DNA from: Mantamonas sphyraenae
Taxonomy: Eukaryota > CRuMs > Mantamonadidae
Assembly (NCBI GenBank): GCA_026936335.1
Contig: JAPMXV010000060.1
Location: forward strand, 248,001 to 312,000
Length of the DNA stretch: 64,000 nucleotides
Reading direction: 5' to 3'
Of this stretch, positions 11,894 through 23,314 are shown piece after piece (the first letter of the stretch is position 1; every line of letters starts with the position of its first letter). A model generated the notes under the pieces. That model had not been told where the DNA came from. It made no database searches and saw nothing but the letters and a program-made list of their open reading frames with translations. The translations under genes and the position numbers were made by a program.

Positions 11894-14434
11894 ATGCCGC
11901 TGACAAAGAACCTGGCTGGTGTGTTTGTGGCATGCCTGCTGCTCAACGGCTTGAGTGTGTTGGCCCAGACCACGAGTGCGTTTGGGGATGACGACGCGGC
12001 GCCTCTGATGGCGCTGGTGGAGGAGGCGAGCCGATCGGATGGGAGCTACGACGGGTCTGTGGAGGCGACGCATCACGCGGTGCGTGTCCTTCAGCTTCTG
12101 GGCAAGGACGTGGACGGCGCAAGCAAGGCGTGCGACTACATCCATGCGGCCAAGGCGGCCAGCGTGGGTGAGCTCTACCATCTGGTGGCAGCGTCGAGTG
12201 CCCTGGGCTGTGTGCGCGAGCTGACGGCGTCGCAGGTGACGCTGCTGGAGGGCGCGGTGAACGATGCCACGCAGGTGCAGGACATGTACTACGCAGTGGA
12301 GATCCTCAGCACCCTGGTGCCCTCCTCCAAGCTGGGCGCCTTTGACGTCTCTTCGGCCAACGCCCTTACGGGCAAGGTGAGTGTGCACGGGCTCGCAGGC
12401 CGGCGCCCGCATGCGCGACGAGGCGACACGTGGCTGGCGCTCACACCACACAAACCCCTCGACCTTGTTTTTTCCCGCCCCGCATCGACGCACTCCACAC
12501 ACAGATCATGGCTCTGTACAACGATGAGGACGGCACCTTCCGCAGCTCCGAGGACAGCGAGGATGCAGCCCCCATGAACGCCGCCTATGCGCTGAACGCC
12601 CTGGCTGCCCTCAAGGCAACGTGAGTCGTAATTGCCGCTTTTCCCCTCTCCTGCGCCTGCAGGCGCCATGGCCACGCGTGTGGCGCAAGCGACGCCGCAT
12701 GCAGGCACAACCACGTGTCAAGTAGGCCCTTATGCGAGTTTGCACATGATCATGTCCCTGTGTGGACGAGCAGACCGCCGCGAAAAGTGGACGACGTGCG
12801 ACACGGCCAACTGACACACCTCTGCGCGCGGGCCTCACGCACACGCACACACCCACAGCCTGGCCGACTCGGTGCAACTGGATGAGGCCGACAACGAGCA
12901 GATTGTCGGTGTGGGCGACAAGATCGAGAGCTTCCTGGAGACGGCAGAGGGAGAGGATCTGTTGTCCTTTTCCGATAACGCCAACTCGCTCAAGGCCACA
13001 TCCATGATTGTGTCCGGCATTGTGCGCCTGAGCAAGGCACTGGGCACTCCTCTTCAGATCAGCGGGGTAAGCTATGGTGGCGGTTTGCGGGGGAAGGGGG
13101 AGAGGAGGGAGAGGGGAGGAGGGTTGTTGCCCACGGAGGCTCACACACACACACACACACACACACTGACTGCGCCACAGGAGCAAATGGCCAAGTTTGC
13201 AGAGTACCTGGTGGAGAACAAGAACGTGGGTACGCTGGAGAACGCTCACTACGTGCTGGAGGGCCTGAACGCGTGCGCGACCAACCATCTGCACGTGCCG
13301 CTCGTGGCCGTGGTGACGCAGGGGAGCGTGCTGACGGCAGGCAGCAAGGGCGATGCGGGCCTGATCAAGGTGCGCGTGACAGACGTGATGGGCAAGGCCG
13401 TCTCGGGCGCCTCGGTGTCTCTGAACAAGGCGTTTGCGTCGGAGAAGGAGGACGCGCAGCTGATGGGCAACCAGAAGCTGTCCGCTGACGCCAACGGCGA
13501 CGCGGCACTGAACTTTATTGGAGCCAAGCCTGCGCCGGGATACTACACGATCGACCTGCGCATCGAGCCGGCTGGCGACGACGCACGATACGAGGAGGTG
13601 GAGAGCACGCAGCGCATCGTCAAGGTGGTGACATCTGCAGCCATGCACAGCTTCGAAATGATTGCATCCGACTCGGCCAACGAGCTGGAGGGAGCCAACC
13701 GACGCGTGTACACTGCGTCGCACCCGGGTATGGTGGGCGACGAGGTGCAGGTGGACGAGTCGCAGTTTCTGCACTTCAACTTCCGCGTGCGCAACACGCA
13801 GACCAACAAGATGATGGATTCGCTGCATCAGACCTTTGTGCGTTTCACTAACGACAAGACGGGCAAGGAGGTGCTGTTCCACGCACGCGTGCAGGGCAGG
13901 AAGTTCAAGCGCTCCGTGTCGATCAAGGAGGAGAGCGAGGCGTTCACCACCGGCACATACACCGTGTCTGTGCTCGTGGGCGACATGTTTGTGAAGAACG
14001 CCATCACTTGGCCCGTGGCCAAGGTGGCCATCAACGTTGCCGACCCTGTCCTGGACGACGCCGTCGACGAAGAGACCATCTACGAGCCCCGACCGGTGAT
14101 TGAGCACGTGTATCGCACGCCCGACTCGCGCCCGCCCGAAATGGTGTCGTTTGCCTTTACGGCTCTGGTCCTGTCGCCGCTGCTGCTGCTGTTTGTGCGA
14201 CTGGGACAGGTCGGTGCCAACATCAATGGCATGCCCAAGGGTGTCAAGGGCATGTACGCCTTGGGCTTTGTGGCATCCATTGCTGCCATCATGGTGCTGT
14301 ACGCCACCTACTGGCTCATGCTCAACATGTTCCAGTGCCTGACGATCCTCGGTGTCATCTCTGTGCCCACCTACTTCCTTGGCTGGCTCACCCTCAGCGC
14401 CCTCAACGAGGAGCGCCAGAAGCGCGGCGACTGA
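11894..14434 (+). CDS. RPN2: ribophorin II, OST complex subunit
   Basis: Exons: 11894..12376, 12505..12620, 12859..13066, 13181..14434; phases agree and give 686 aa. The product is the Swp1/ribophorin II subunit of oligosaccharyltransferase, which N-glycosylates proteins in the ER. The N-terminus is a signal peptide (about residues 1-25, hydrophobic core ending at VLAQ). The lumenal part has the family's helical repeat region and then beta-rich domains. The C-terminus has three membrane helices (about 14140-14400), including the typical ending in which a charged NEERQK tail follows a YFLGWLTLSAL helix. Human RPN2 is 631 aa, so the length fits. All introns are GT-AG; the last two are preceded by CA-rich tracts, including a long (CA)n at about 13143-13166. 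The gene is divergent from the gene at 11709. Confidence 0.93.
13143..13166. repeat. (CA)n microsatellite in RPN2 intron 3
   Basis: About twelve CA units lie directly upstream of the CCACAG 3' splice site of the third RPN2 intron. Similar tracts precede other acceptors in this window. Confidence 0.9.
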
Positions 14435-14648
14435 TCGGCTGATCGGCTTTCCCGAGCCGCTCCCAGATCACACAGAGATCAGAAGAGGCACACGGAAATG
14501 GGTGGGTGAGTGGGTGGGTGTGGGAGAAGTGGATGTTGAAGAAGAGAAGAAAGGTTTGAATTGTCGAATTGGCTCAGCTCGAGTGGGATTCCAGGGTTGG
14601 GTTGGGAGTGTGGGATGCACAGTGTCAACCAACTGTTGTTGGTTGTGG

Positions 14649-15524
14649 TCAGTCGTCCAGGTCGTCCAGGAAGGAACCCTTGGAAGCCTTGGCGGCCTTC
14701 TTCTTGCTGATGAGGGCACCGAGATTGGCGAGGTCGCCGAGACCCGAGTCGTCGCTGGATTTTGTGGAGACAGAGGCAAAGAGGTCATCATCGACGGCTG
14801 TGGCAGAGGAGCCGCCGAAAAGGGAGTCTTCATCGTCGTCGACGTCGTCAAAGAGGGAAGACTTTTTGATCTGTGTTTTGCGTGTGGACTGGTTTGCACT
14901 GGCCTCCTGCGACTGGACAAGCTCCTCTGCACTGCTGATGTCATCCTCCTCCAGCAGAATGCTGTCCTTCTTGATGCGCATGGGCCGAGACACCTTCTTG
15001 CGGGACGTCTTGCCAAAGAGGTCCTTTTCGGTGTCCCTGACTCGCTTGTCCTTGCTCGCCACCTTGAGCAGCTTGGAGTCGGCGTCAAGGGCGTCCAGAA
15101 AATCGTCCTCATCCTCAGCCTCGTCGTCGCCATTGTCCAAATTGTCAAACAGAGACTGCTTCTTGACTACGGGACCCTTGTGCGCATCATCATCCTCGGC
15201 CGCAGCGTCGTCTTCTCCCGACAGTTGTGCCTCCAGGGCGTCTTCGTCCTCGGATTGGACCCCGCCAAAGATGTCGTCGTCATCATCGTCATCATCGTCG
15301 CCTTTGTCCTCTGCATTGCTGGCTTCTGTGCTTGTTTCATCAGCGACTGGCTCTGGCTCGGGCTCGGGTTCAGAGCTGGCCTCAAACTCGGCTTCGAGCT
15401 CGGCCCGCGCCTGCTCAGCCTCCTCTTGCACCTTGCGCAGGCGTTCGCGCTCCTGTTCCGCGACCCATTCCGGGTCTGGATTGCCGAGCGGATCATACTG
15501 CACTTTCTGGCCTCGGAGCGACAT
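14649..15524 (-). CDS. acidic protein with LF-acidic motifs (WASHC2/FAM21 tail-like)
   Basis: An intronless 291 aa frame from ATG 15524. The N-terminal ~50 residues form a short charged helix (MSLRGQKVQYDPLGNPDPEW). The rest is strongly acidic and carries repeated hydrophobic-acidic motifs: KKQSLFDNLDN, KKSSLFDDVDDDEDSLF, VDDDLFAS, and a final FLDDLDD. Leu-Phe followed by acidic residues and LF is the signature of the FAM21/WASHC2 tail, which binds retromer VPS35, CCDC22/93 and capping protein on endosomes. FAM21 also has an N-terminal head domain that I do not see. This may therefore be a split or divergent tail, or an unrelated adaptor using the same motif. A WASH subunit (strumpellin) is encoded at 42833-46630. 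The ATG is 64 bp from that of the divergent gene at 15589. Confidence 0.55.
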   Translation of the reverse strand: MSLRGQKVQYDPLGNPDPEWVAEQERERLRKVQEEAEQARAELEAEFEASSEPEPEPEPVADETSTEASNAEDKGDDDDDDDDDIFGGVQSEDEDALEAQLSGEDDAAAEDDDAHKGPVVKKQSLFDNLDNGDDEAEDEDDFLDALDADSKLLKVASKDKRVRDTEKDLFGKTSRKKVSRPMRIKKDSILLEEDDISSAEELVQSQEASANQSTRKTQIKKSSLFDDVDDDEDSLFGGSSATAVDDDLFASVSTKSSDDSGLGDLANLGALISKKKAAKASKGSFLDDLDD

Positions 15525-15588
15525 TGCAACGCAGCAAGGGGAGACGGGTTGTGTGCGCTTGCGGCGGCGCCGGCAAGGATTCTCGTCG

Positions 15589-16348
15589 ATGAGCTACGCG
15601 GCAGGACCCAAGTTCTGGGACAGGCGATACCGCAACGACAGGGAGCCGTTTGAATGGTACATGAGCTACCACGACGGCCTGAAGGAGGAGCTGAGGCCGC
15701 AGCTGGAGAACTTTGAGTCACCAGCGATTCTGTACGTGGGTTGCGGAACGAGCGACCTGGTCAGCGACTTGTACAAGGACGGATTCAAGATTGTGACTGC
15801 CATCGACCAAAGCAAAGTAGCCATTGAGTTGCAGAAAAAGGCGAGCTCCGAGCTGCAGGGGGTCGAGTGTACGTGGAAGAGAAGCCGAAGGCTGGGCGAC
15901 CCGAGTTGGAGGGAACGAGGCTTTGCTCTGACACTGTGCGTTTGGACGCGGGGGGCGTATTGGACGAACCACACACACACACACACACACATACACACAT
16001 ACGCATACACGCACAGTTCACGTGATGGACGCATTCGAGATGCCCGAGCTGGGCGACCACTCGTTTGACGTAGTCCTGGAAAAGGCCACGGTGGACAGCG
16101 TGCTCACAGGCGATGGGTCGTTCAAAAAGGTGGAGACACTGCTGAGCGAAGTGTCACGCGTACTCACCGAATCGGGGGTCTTTATTTCTGTGAGTTTCGG
16201 GACACCAGACACGCGTTTGGAGCACCTGGAGAAGAAGGCGTTTGGCTGGCAGGTGAGCACACGCAAGATCGTCCTGGAGACGGTGGGCGAGGAGCCCGAA
16301 CCGGTCGAGTACTATGTGTATGTGTGTCAACGACAGAGCAATGCATGA
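15589..16348 (+). CDS. class I SAM methyltransferase, EEF1AKMT4/METTL13-like
   Basis: Exons 15589..15868 and 16017..16348 give 203 aa, with donor GTACGT and an acceptor after a (CA)n tract. Near the N-terminus is FWDRRYRNDREPFEWY, typical of the eEF1A lysine methyltransferase/CSKMT group. Motif I follows (ILYVGCGTSDL), with an acidic residue at the end of strand 2 (VTAIDQS). Across the splice junction comes the post-motif region DAFEMPELGDHSFDVVLEKATVDSVL, typical of this family. The domain is complete at the usual size. The likely substrate is a translation factor lysine, but the sequence alone cannot settle this. Confidence 0.85.
15971..16013. repeat. (CA)n/(CATA) tract in the methyltransferase intron
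   Basis: A CA-rich simple repeat runs up to the GCACAG 3' splice site at 16016. It takes the place usually held by a polypyrimidine tract. Confidence 0.8.
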
Positions 16349-16385
16349 GAACTGAGAGGAGGATGAGCATGCACTACTTTCGTGC

Positions 16386-17903
16386 TCACTTGTTGTCGTA
16401 GCGAACTTCCAGGTTGCGTCCACCGTAGTCCTTGTTGTCCAGGACGCGGATGGCCTCGTCGGCGTCGCTGCGGGAGGCCACCTTGACAATGCCCCAGCCC
16501 TTGCTCTTGCCATCGTCACGGTACATGACGTCAGCGTGGAGCACCTTGACCACTGCGTTGAAGAGATCCTTGAGATCCTTCCAGTCAGCCTCCCAGGGCA
16601 GGTTGCCCACGTAGAGAGACACCTCACCATGAGAGTAAGAGCCGCCGTCGTTGCTGCGCGAGTTGCTGCTGCTGCGCGGGCCCGAGGGAACGCGGTTGTT
16701 GTTGTTGTTGTTGTTGTTGTAGTTGTTGTTGCCACCCCTGTTGCTGTTGTAGTTGCTGTTGCTGTTGCTGTTGCTGCTCTTGCTGTTGTAGTTTCCGCTG
16801 TTGCTGCTCTTGCTGTTTCCGCCCGAGCCACCTGCACGCACGTAGTTTTTGTCCTCCCAATCCTGGCGCACCTGGATGGGACGGCCCTGCAGCTCGCTGT
16901 CATGCAGCGACTCGATGGCCTCGTACGCGTCCTCAAAGTTGGTGTACTCGACAATACTGTGGTTGGTGCATGTGCATGTGCATGTGTCGTGTGCCGTGTG
17001 TGTGTGTAACAACCCCACCCCCCCAAAAAAGGCTCCTGGTCAGCACTTCCACCCCCATCCATCCACAGCCTCCACCACCCACGGCCATGACCACCGCGAC
17101 ACACACACACTGTCAAAGGTTCAACGTGTCCGCTTCCCCCCTTTCCAGTGGAGGACCAAGGGGTGTGTGCCATCATGTCCTCCGTCCCAATCCACCCACC
17201 ACCACTCCTCCTCTCCTCCATTCAACGCACGCTGCTCCCGAGCTCAGGCCATCACGGCGTGTGAGCGGTTTGACAAAGGCAACCTCGCCAGCCTGGCGCA
17301 TGTGATCCTTGAGATCCTGCCTGTGTGTGCATGTGTGCGTGTGTGTGTGTGGGAGGGGGGTTGCAGACGGCGTGTGAGTGTGGCGCCAAAAACGCGCCCA
17401 GGCTGAGGTTGAGATCACAGCGCTCAACGCACCACGAGGCGCGGTACGGCAGGTTGCCGACGTAGATGCGGTTGCTGACCAGGACACCGTTGACGTAGCC
17501 AACCGTGTCATTGTTTTCCTCATCGTCGCTCCAGTTGCTGTTGTTGCGACGGCTCTGTGGGCGGGAGAGAGGGTCAGAGCGCATTGGGACGCGCGCGCTG
17601 TGTCAGATCAGCCTCCGTGGGAGCCCGAGGCGACGGCGCTGCCGTCTGCAAAAGGGGCAGCAGAGCTGGATGGACGTGGCGCACATCCAATGGGCGCCTG
17701 TGCATGGCAAAGCGTACGTTGTAGGGACGGCTGTCGTTGCCACCGCCGCGGTTGTTGTTGAAGCTGCGCTTGGCCTTGCCACCGCCGCTTCCGCCCTGGG
17801 AGCGGCCGTACTTGCGCGTGCTGGTGCGCGTGTCGCCATCGGTGGCAATCACGTCGTCCAGCGAGCTGTTCAGCTTCTTGTTCAGGCTTTCGTCACGCGA
17901 CAT
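16386..17903 (-). CDS. two-RRM protein with an ALYREF-like UAP56-binding motif
   Basis: Exons on the minus strand: 17903..17718, 17554..17433, 17320..17231, 16956..16386; phases agree and give 322 aa. The N-terminus has LNSSLDDVIA, close to the UAP56-binding motif (SLDDII) of ALYREF/Yra1-type mRNA export adaptors. An RG/N-rich stretch follows. RRM1 starts with RNP2 IYVGNLPY and is split over three exons. A long N/S-rich linker contains a run of about eight Asn. RRM2 has LYVGNLPW, ending near KDYGGRNLEVRYDNK at the C-terminus. The layout resembles yeast Gbp2/Hrb1 or other TREX-associated RRM proteins that bind mRNA in the nucleus. The ATG is 71 bp from the ATG9 start on the other strand. Confidence 0.83.
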
Positions 17904-17974
17904 GCTGAGAAAAGAAATGAGGTGGTGGCGCCCCACGCGCTGCCGTGGGCAAAACTTTTTGCTCCTGCCCTGTC

Positions 17975-20445
17975 ATGCAAGTGCCCGACTACAGCGAGAC
18001 GCAGCCTCTCAATGACTCGGACGACTCGTCAGAGGACATGGAGCCGTACCGTGGGCTGAAGGCAAACACGGCAAGTTCGGGCAACGAGAATCCGCACATT
18101 GGCAACTTGGGTGGACGCGTGAGCTCGCGCCTCCATGCGTCTGCGTCCATGTTCCAGAACCTGGACCTGTTTTTCACCCGAGTGTACGACTATTACCAAA
18201 AGAACGGTTATTACAACGCCGTGCTGGCTGGTTGCCTGCACATTGTGTACGTTTTAGCCCCCGAGTGCGGGGCACAGGGTGCATGCGAGCGTGTGCATGG
18301 ATGTGGGCGGTCTGTGTCGGAGAGAGTGTGCAAAAGATGCGTTGGTGGGCATGCGCAGCCTTGAGAAGCGCGGAGCGTTGGAAGAGAGGGCCGGGAAGAT
18401 GGAGCAATTCCGCTGACGCCGTTTGGCGTTTGTTTTTTCTGCCGTTTCCCGCTACACAGCAACTTGGCGTTCATTATTGGCTTCACGACGTTTCTCATTG
18501 GCTTTGTGGACTACCCCGTACTGTTCAAGACGTACGACTTGGCCAAGGCCATGCACCAGAACGAGGTGGCCGACGTGCACCCCGTCGTGGTCGTCTTTCT
18601 CGTGGTGTTCATCGTCTGGTGGCTTGCGCAGCTGGTCACCTTTCTGCGCGACGTGCGCAGCTACGGCGAACTGTACACGTACTTTAACGACGACCTGAAG
18701 ATCGAAGAGGTAAGGGACACAGAGCGAGGGTGGGTGGCCCGTAGGAGCTGCACGCTGGCAAAGCAGGGCCGGGAAGCGGGATTTTTCCGGAAGTTGGCCA
18801 TTTTCACTGACACTCGGTTTTGCCACCGTGCACGCCACAGAAAATGCTCCAAACCATGAAGTGGTCCGAGGTTGTGGATCACATCATCGAGTTTCACAAC
18901 AACAACTCTGTGATTCGGTTCCAGATCGACGAGCTGGGTGAGTTTTGTCCGCACAGTGCGACGAGATGGGAGTGCGGGTGGCTGAGAAACAAAGCCACAG
19001 AGGGGCACACACACACACACACACTCACACACGCACACTCTACAGCCATTGCCAACTACATCATGCGCAAGGACAACTACATGATTGCTCTGTTCAACCA
19101 GGGGGTCGTGCAGTTGGAGACGTCGCTGCTGCCGTTCCTGAACAACGACACGCTGCTGACGCAGGGTCTGAACTGGAACCTGCAAACGTGTCTGCTGAAC
19201 AACTTTTTCGCCAACAATGCGCCGATGGAGGACCTGCTTGCGGTGGGGCGGCGCGCAGAGATGGTGGAGTCGCTGCAGCGATCGTTCCGCCTGTGGGGCA
19301 TCATCAACATGCTGCTGGCACCCTTTGTGCTCCTGTTCCTCGTTGTCTACTTTTTCTTCCGCTACACGCAGGAGTTTTACAAGAACCCGAAGAAGCTGGG
19401 CATGCGCGAGTGGACCCTGTTTACCAAGTGGCGCTTCCGCGAGTACAACGAGCTGCCGCACGTGTTTGAGCGGCGCATGCAGCAATCGTACGAGCCTGCA
19501 GAACGGTACCTGGTGTACTTCCCGGTGAGCATGTTGACGACGTGTGCGCGCTTTGTGTCGTTTGTGAGCGGAGCGTTTGCGGCGGTGCTGCTGTGCCTGT
19601 CCATCATGGACGAACACCTGCTGTTGCGCATGGAGATTGGCGGCAAGGCAACGGTGTGGTGGATCGGTGTGTTGGGCACGGTGTTTGCTGTGTCGCGTTC
19701 GTACATCCCAGAGGAAAACAGGGTGTACGACCCGAACAACCTCATGCGGCAGGTGTCACGCACAGTGCGCTACATTCCGGACCGCTGGCGCCACAAGGCC
19801 CACCTGTACACAACACGCGACGAGTTTACAAACATGTTCCGCTTCAAGATTGTGGGCTTCGTGCACGAGCTGATGAGCGTGATCTACACGCCTGTGCTGC
19901 TGCTGTTTGTGCTGCCGAACCACGCGCAGGCGATGGTGGAGTGCATCCAGGCGGTGTCGTACTCGCGACGTGGGCAGGAACCCATCTGCGAGTATGCCAC
20001 CTTCAACTTTAAAAGCTTTGGTGACGAGCGCTGGGGTGGGCCCGAGGGAGAGCACGGCCACCTGAAGAGCAGGCACGGCAAGATCGAAAAGAGTTTCCTG
20101 AATTTCAAGGCCAACCACCCGCGGTGGAAGCCGAGCGAGAAGCTGGGCCAGGTGCAGCTGTTGAAGACGCTGCGGGAGCACCAGCAGGTGTACATTGAGC
20201 AGCAGCAGCAGCGGCTGGAGTCGATCGACCTGACAGCAAGCGTGTTTGCGCCGATTGTGGACAACTTCCAGGTGGAGGCGTCCGCGCGCAGCTTCCGTCT
20301 GTCCGACAGTGTGGGCAGCCAGGGCTTTGCTGGTGAAGTGGGCAGCCAGGAGGTGCACGCGTATGACGTCCTGGACAGCTTTTACGAGGCCAGCTCGAGC
20401 TCACGCAACAAGGGCAAGGAGAAGCGAAGGATGGAGAGTGTGTGA
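17975..20445 (+). CDS. ATG9: autophagy scramblase ATG9
   Basis: Exons 17975..18246, 18460..18709, 18841..18937, 19046..20445; phases agree and give 672 aa. ATG9 is a homotrimeric lipid scramblase in vesicles that seed the autophagosome. Visible family marks are the first TM pair (NLAFIIGFTTFLIGF and VVVFLVVFIVWWLAQLVTF) and the block ANYIMRKDNYMIALFN. Others are LFTKWRFREYNELPHVFERR, the reentrant region around SFVSGAFAAVLL, and CEYATFNFKSFGDERWG after the last TM. The length is shorter than human ATG9A (839 aa) because the C-terminal tail is short. The third intron ends in a (CA)n tract. The start is the first in-frame ATG; the longer frame begins at a GTG. Confidence 0.95.
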
Positions 20446-21042
20446 TTGTCATGCGTGTGTGTTGAATGAAAGGGAATGCAGGCAAACCAAAAAAGAAAAA
20501 GAAAGAAGAGAGTTCGATTCAGCGACGTCACGATTGCCTGTGCGACCAGCTTGTGTAAGCGAGCATGGCGCACACGATCATCCACAACCTGCGGCATATT
20601 TCGGCATCCTCCCAGACACGCCTTATGAGGGCGCGTTGAGCTTTTTGCAAAGAAATGGAGCCAACTACCGAGGTTTTTTCGTCCCGCTCCGGCAACCGGA
20701 CCATGGTTCATCGTCATCGAAAAGTTTGTTCGTCAGCTATGATTGACAAAGCTGAAAGTGTTGTTACTTCAGAAATGATCCTATGAAGTTGGTCAACGCC
20801 GTCTCGGGACAAGGGGCCATCGGAAAAACATCGGACGAGGAGAAACGCTGCGCACTTGCGACCGGGGCGAAAATGCAGGGCAGTTGCGATTCTTCGCACG
20901 GGGCGACATTCGCACAGCTCCGAACGGACACACAGCGAGGAAAGGAACCAGAATGGCGTCTGCTGAGAAGAGCACGACATGGTGTGCAGTGGCTTGCATG
21001 GAAGAAGAGTGGAAAAGAGTGGGCCAATCTGCACACGGCAAT
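20446..21042. other. intergenic region without a supported gene
   Basis: About 600 bp lie between the ATG9 stop and the left edge of the inverted repeat. I see no spliced coding structure, tRNA fold or simple repeat here beyond an A-rich run near 20490. It probably holds the ATG9 3' UTR and part of the upstream region of the left uL23 copy. Confidence 0.5.
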
Positions 21043-21200
21043 GGTGGATGGGAGGGATGAAACGAGATGGAGACAAAGAGGAGAATGGGGAGTGGGAGTG
21101 GGGAAAGTGGGATGCAAACGATGCATGTGAAAGATGAGGGTGCGGGAGGGGTGGGAGGTGGGTGTGCGGTTGTGCGCCCAACACAACACAGCAACAAATC

Positions 21201-22060
21201 ATGGTCAAGAAAGGTATGAGGATGTGTAGAGGTGTACAGAGAGAAGGAGAGTGAGGGTGTGCATGGGAGGAGAGATAGGGAAATGTGTGTGGAAGAGGCA
21301 TGGGCGTGCAGGGACGGTGGCAAGTGGCGGGAGGCCCCGGAGAGGAGATTGGGCCAACGGCGTTTTCGGGCGGCAGGGGTGGGCAGAAGGGTCGGATGTG
21401 GACGGAAGGGGATGGAGGAGATGTGGAGGAGACGGGCACAGAGGGGAAGGTGGACGGGAGGTGTATAGCGTGTACAGTGTGGGCTGTGGAGGGGCTCAGA
21501 GCGCATGCTGGAAAAAATGCATGCGAGGCGGGCGAGGGTGTTGGCGGCGGCGGAACGGGGGGAGGAGGGAGCGAGAGAAATGGAAGTGGACAGGAGAAGA
21601 CGGAAGAAGAAGGGGAGCATGGGCTGACACACCACACGTTTGGACACACACAGCCATCAGCGCAGCAAACGCCCAGGCGCGCGGCACGAAGAAGAGCCTG
21701 CGCAAAATGCACAAGTCGACGACGTTCCACCGTCCCAAGACTCTGCGTCTGCGCCGTACTCCGCGCTACCTGCGCAGCATCGCCAAGGTGGTGCCCAAGT
21801 TTGACGAGTACCAGATCATCCAGTACCCGGTGACGACTGAGGACGCTCTGCAGAAGATGGAGGCGACCAACACGCTGACGTTCATTGTGGACCTGCGCTC
21901 GAACAAGAACAACATCAAGGAGGCGATGTGGAAGCTGTACGAGGTCAAGTGCGCCAAGGTGAACACCCTGATCCGCCCGGACGGCCGCAAGAAGGCATTC
22001 GTGAAGCTGGCTGGCGACTACGACGCGCTGGAGGTTGCTGGCAACATTGGCGTGCTTTAA
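21201..22060 (+). CDS. RPL23A: 60S ribosomal protein uL23 (L23a), left copy
   Basis: Exon 1 is only 13 nt (21201..21213, MVKK plus one base), followed by a 440-bp intron (donor GTATGAG, acceptor CACACAG) and exon 2 21654..22060, giving 139 aa. The conserved L23a core is complete: TTFHRPKTLRLRRTPRY, then VTTEDALQKMEATNTLTFIVD, then AKVNTLIRPDGRKKAFVKLA and the typical DYDAL..NIG end. The protein sits at the polypeptide exit tunnel of the large subunit. An early long intron after a few codons is common in ribosomal protein genes. The protein is identical, by my reading, to the copy at 25736-26595, with a single silent third-base change seen in an Ala codon. Confidence 0.95.
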
Positions 22061-22180
22061 ATGGCCAAATGTTGTGGGCAGGAATGTACACACTCATTGA
22101 AGGGGACCAGTCTGTGTTTGCAAGTTGATTGAGCGAGGGAAGAGGGTGTGTTTCTTCGCGGTGGAATTGGTTGCACACGT

Positions 22181-23275
22181 TCACTGGCGGTTCTGGCCTG
22201 CACGCTGGGCTTCCATCTGCATGCGTTGGAGCTGAGAGGAAGCAAGGAGAAGGGAGCGGGAGGGTGAGCTGTTGCTGCGAGTGGGCAAGCCAGCGACGAG
22301 ACGGGCGTGGACGTACCTTTTCCTGGCTGCGCTTGGACGAAGCACGCATGGTTTCCATGCGCTCCTCGATGGCCTCGCTAATGGAAGTGGATGGGGTGTC
22401 ACCGGTGTGTACGGCTGTGTCAGCTTTGTGTGTGGATGGCTGGGTCGCAAGGACAGGGTGCGGCAAAGGACGTACATCTGGCCGTCAATGTGCGACAGGC
22501 GCTTATTCACATTGTTGCGTGCCTCGTCCAGATCCTGCGGCACCAACACTGGTCCCACAAGCTTGAAAACCTCGTCTTCATCCTCCAGTCCCGTCAGTTC
22601 CTGAGAGAGAGTGTGTGTGTTGCCAAACCCGCCGCCGTGTCAGTGACCACGTGTATGTGTGGCTCCAAGGGCCGGTGTGCGCATAGGCGGTCGCACAACA
22701 GCCGTGTGGTATCCGTCCAGCTGACAAAGGGGAGCGGAGCAACCGCGTTGAGGCCTGTTGCCTCCAGCGGTTGGCGGTTGATCAACCCGCGTCCTCCTTC
22801 ACCCGCTTCACCGACACACGCCATTGCCGTTCACGCATGCACACACACACAAACACACACATGTCTATGGACGCACGTGTGACAGCAAACACGGTGTGTG
22901 GTGGCCGTCTACTGAGCCAACAGTGTCCACTTTGTGAACGGCGGCCGTTTCCCGCCCACCTTCACGCCAGCCTTCAGCCTCCCCCTTCTGCATCTCCGCT
23001 TTCTACCACACACACACACACACACCGCGCCTCCAATGCAACGGCACACAACCACTGGCGCATTCACATACATCAAGAACCAGCTGGGTCTCGTTCTTGG
23101 ACGCAATCAGCGTTTGCAGATTCTGACGCTGAGTCTCGAGATCTGCGCGGCGGGTTGGCTGGCTGTGTCAGTGCTGGATGGGATTGAGGGTGCAGAGGAG
23201 CGGAGGGAGGACACACGCACCTCGCTCCAACTTCTGGAAGACTTCCACTTCGGCACGGAATGCTTGTTCGCCCAT
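22181..23275 (-). CDS. PFDN6: prefoldin subunit 6, left copy
   Basis: Exons on the minus strand: 23275..23221, 23142..23072, 22600..22476, 22377..22317, 22231..22181; phases agree and give 120 aa. It is a beta-type prefoldin: an N-terminal coiled-coil helix (AEVEVFQKLER..LETQRQNLQTLIASKNE), the central hairpin with FKLVGPVLV, then a C-terminal coiled coil (ARNNVNKRLSHID to RMQMEAQRAGQ). Prefoldin is the hexameric cochaperone that hands actin and tubulin to CCT. The gene is convergent with the left uL23 copy. The ATG lies 39 bp from the first candidate ATG of the central gene on the other strand. Intact splice sites argue against a pseudogene. Confidence 0.93.
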
Positions 23276-23314
23276 TGTGCTGGAGAGTGCGTTGTTGTGC
23301 TGGTTGCCATTGCG

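Noticed and set aside
20440-20620. tRNA-like B box (GAGTTCGATTC near 20508)
   Set aside because: No matching A box, acceptor stem or anticodon arm can be folded around it.
20566-20746. Short frame ending ...RQPDHGSSSSKSLFVSYD downstream of ATG9
   Set aside because: No ATG in a sensible place, no splice link to ATG9 and no recognisable motif; left as intergenic.
20714-22093. Long minus-strand Pro/Ser/His-rich ORF, mirrored at 25703-27163
   Set aside because: It is antisense to uL23 and its intron. It appears in both repeat arms only because the arms are copies, and it lacks domain features.
22934-23314. N-terminal extension of the cap-methyltransferase-like frame to 22934
   Set aside because: It reads antisense through prefoldin exons and a CA-repeat and starts with a non-ATG codon.
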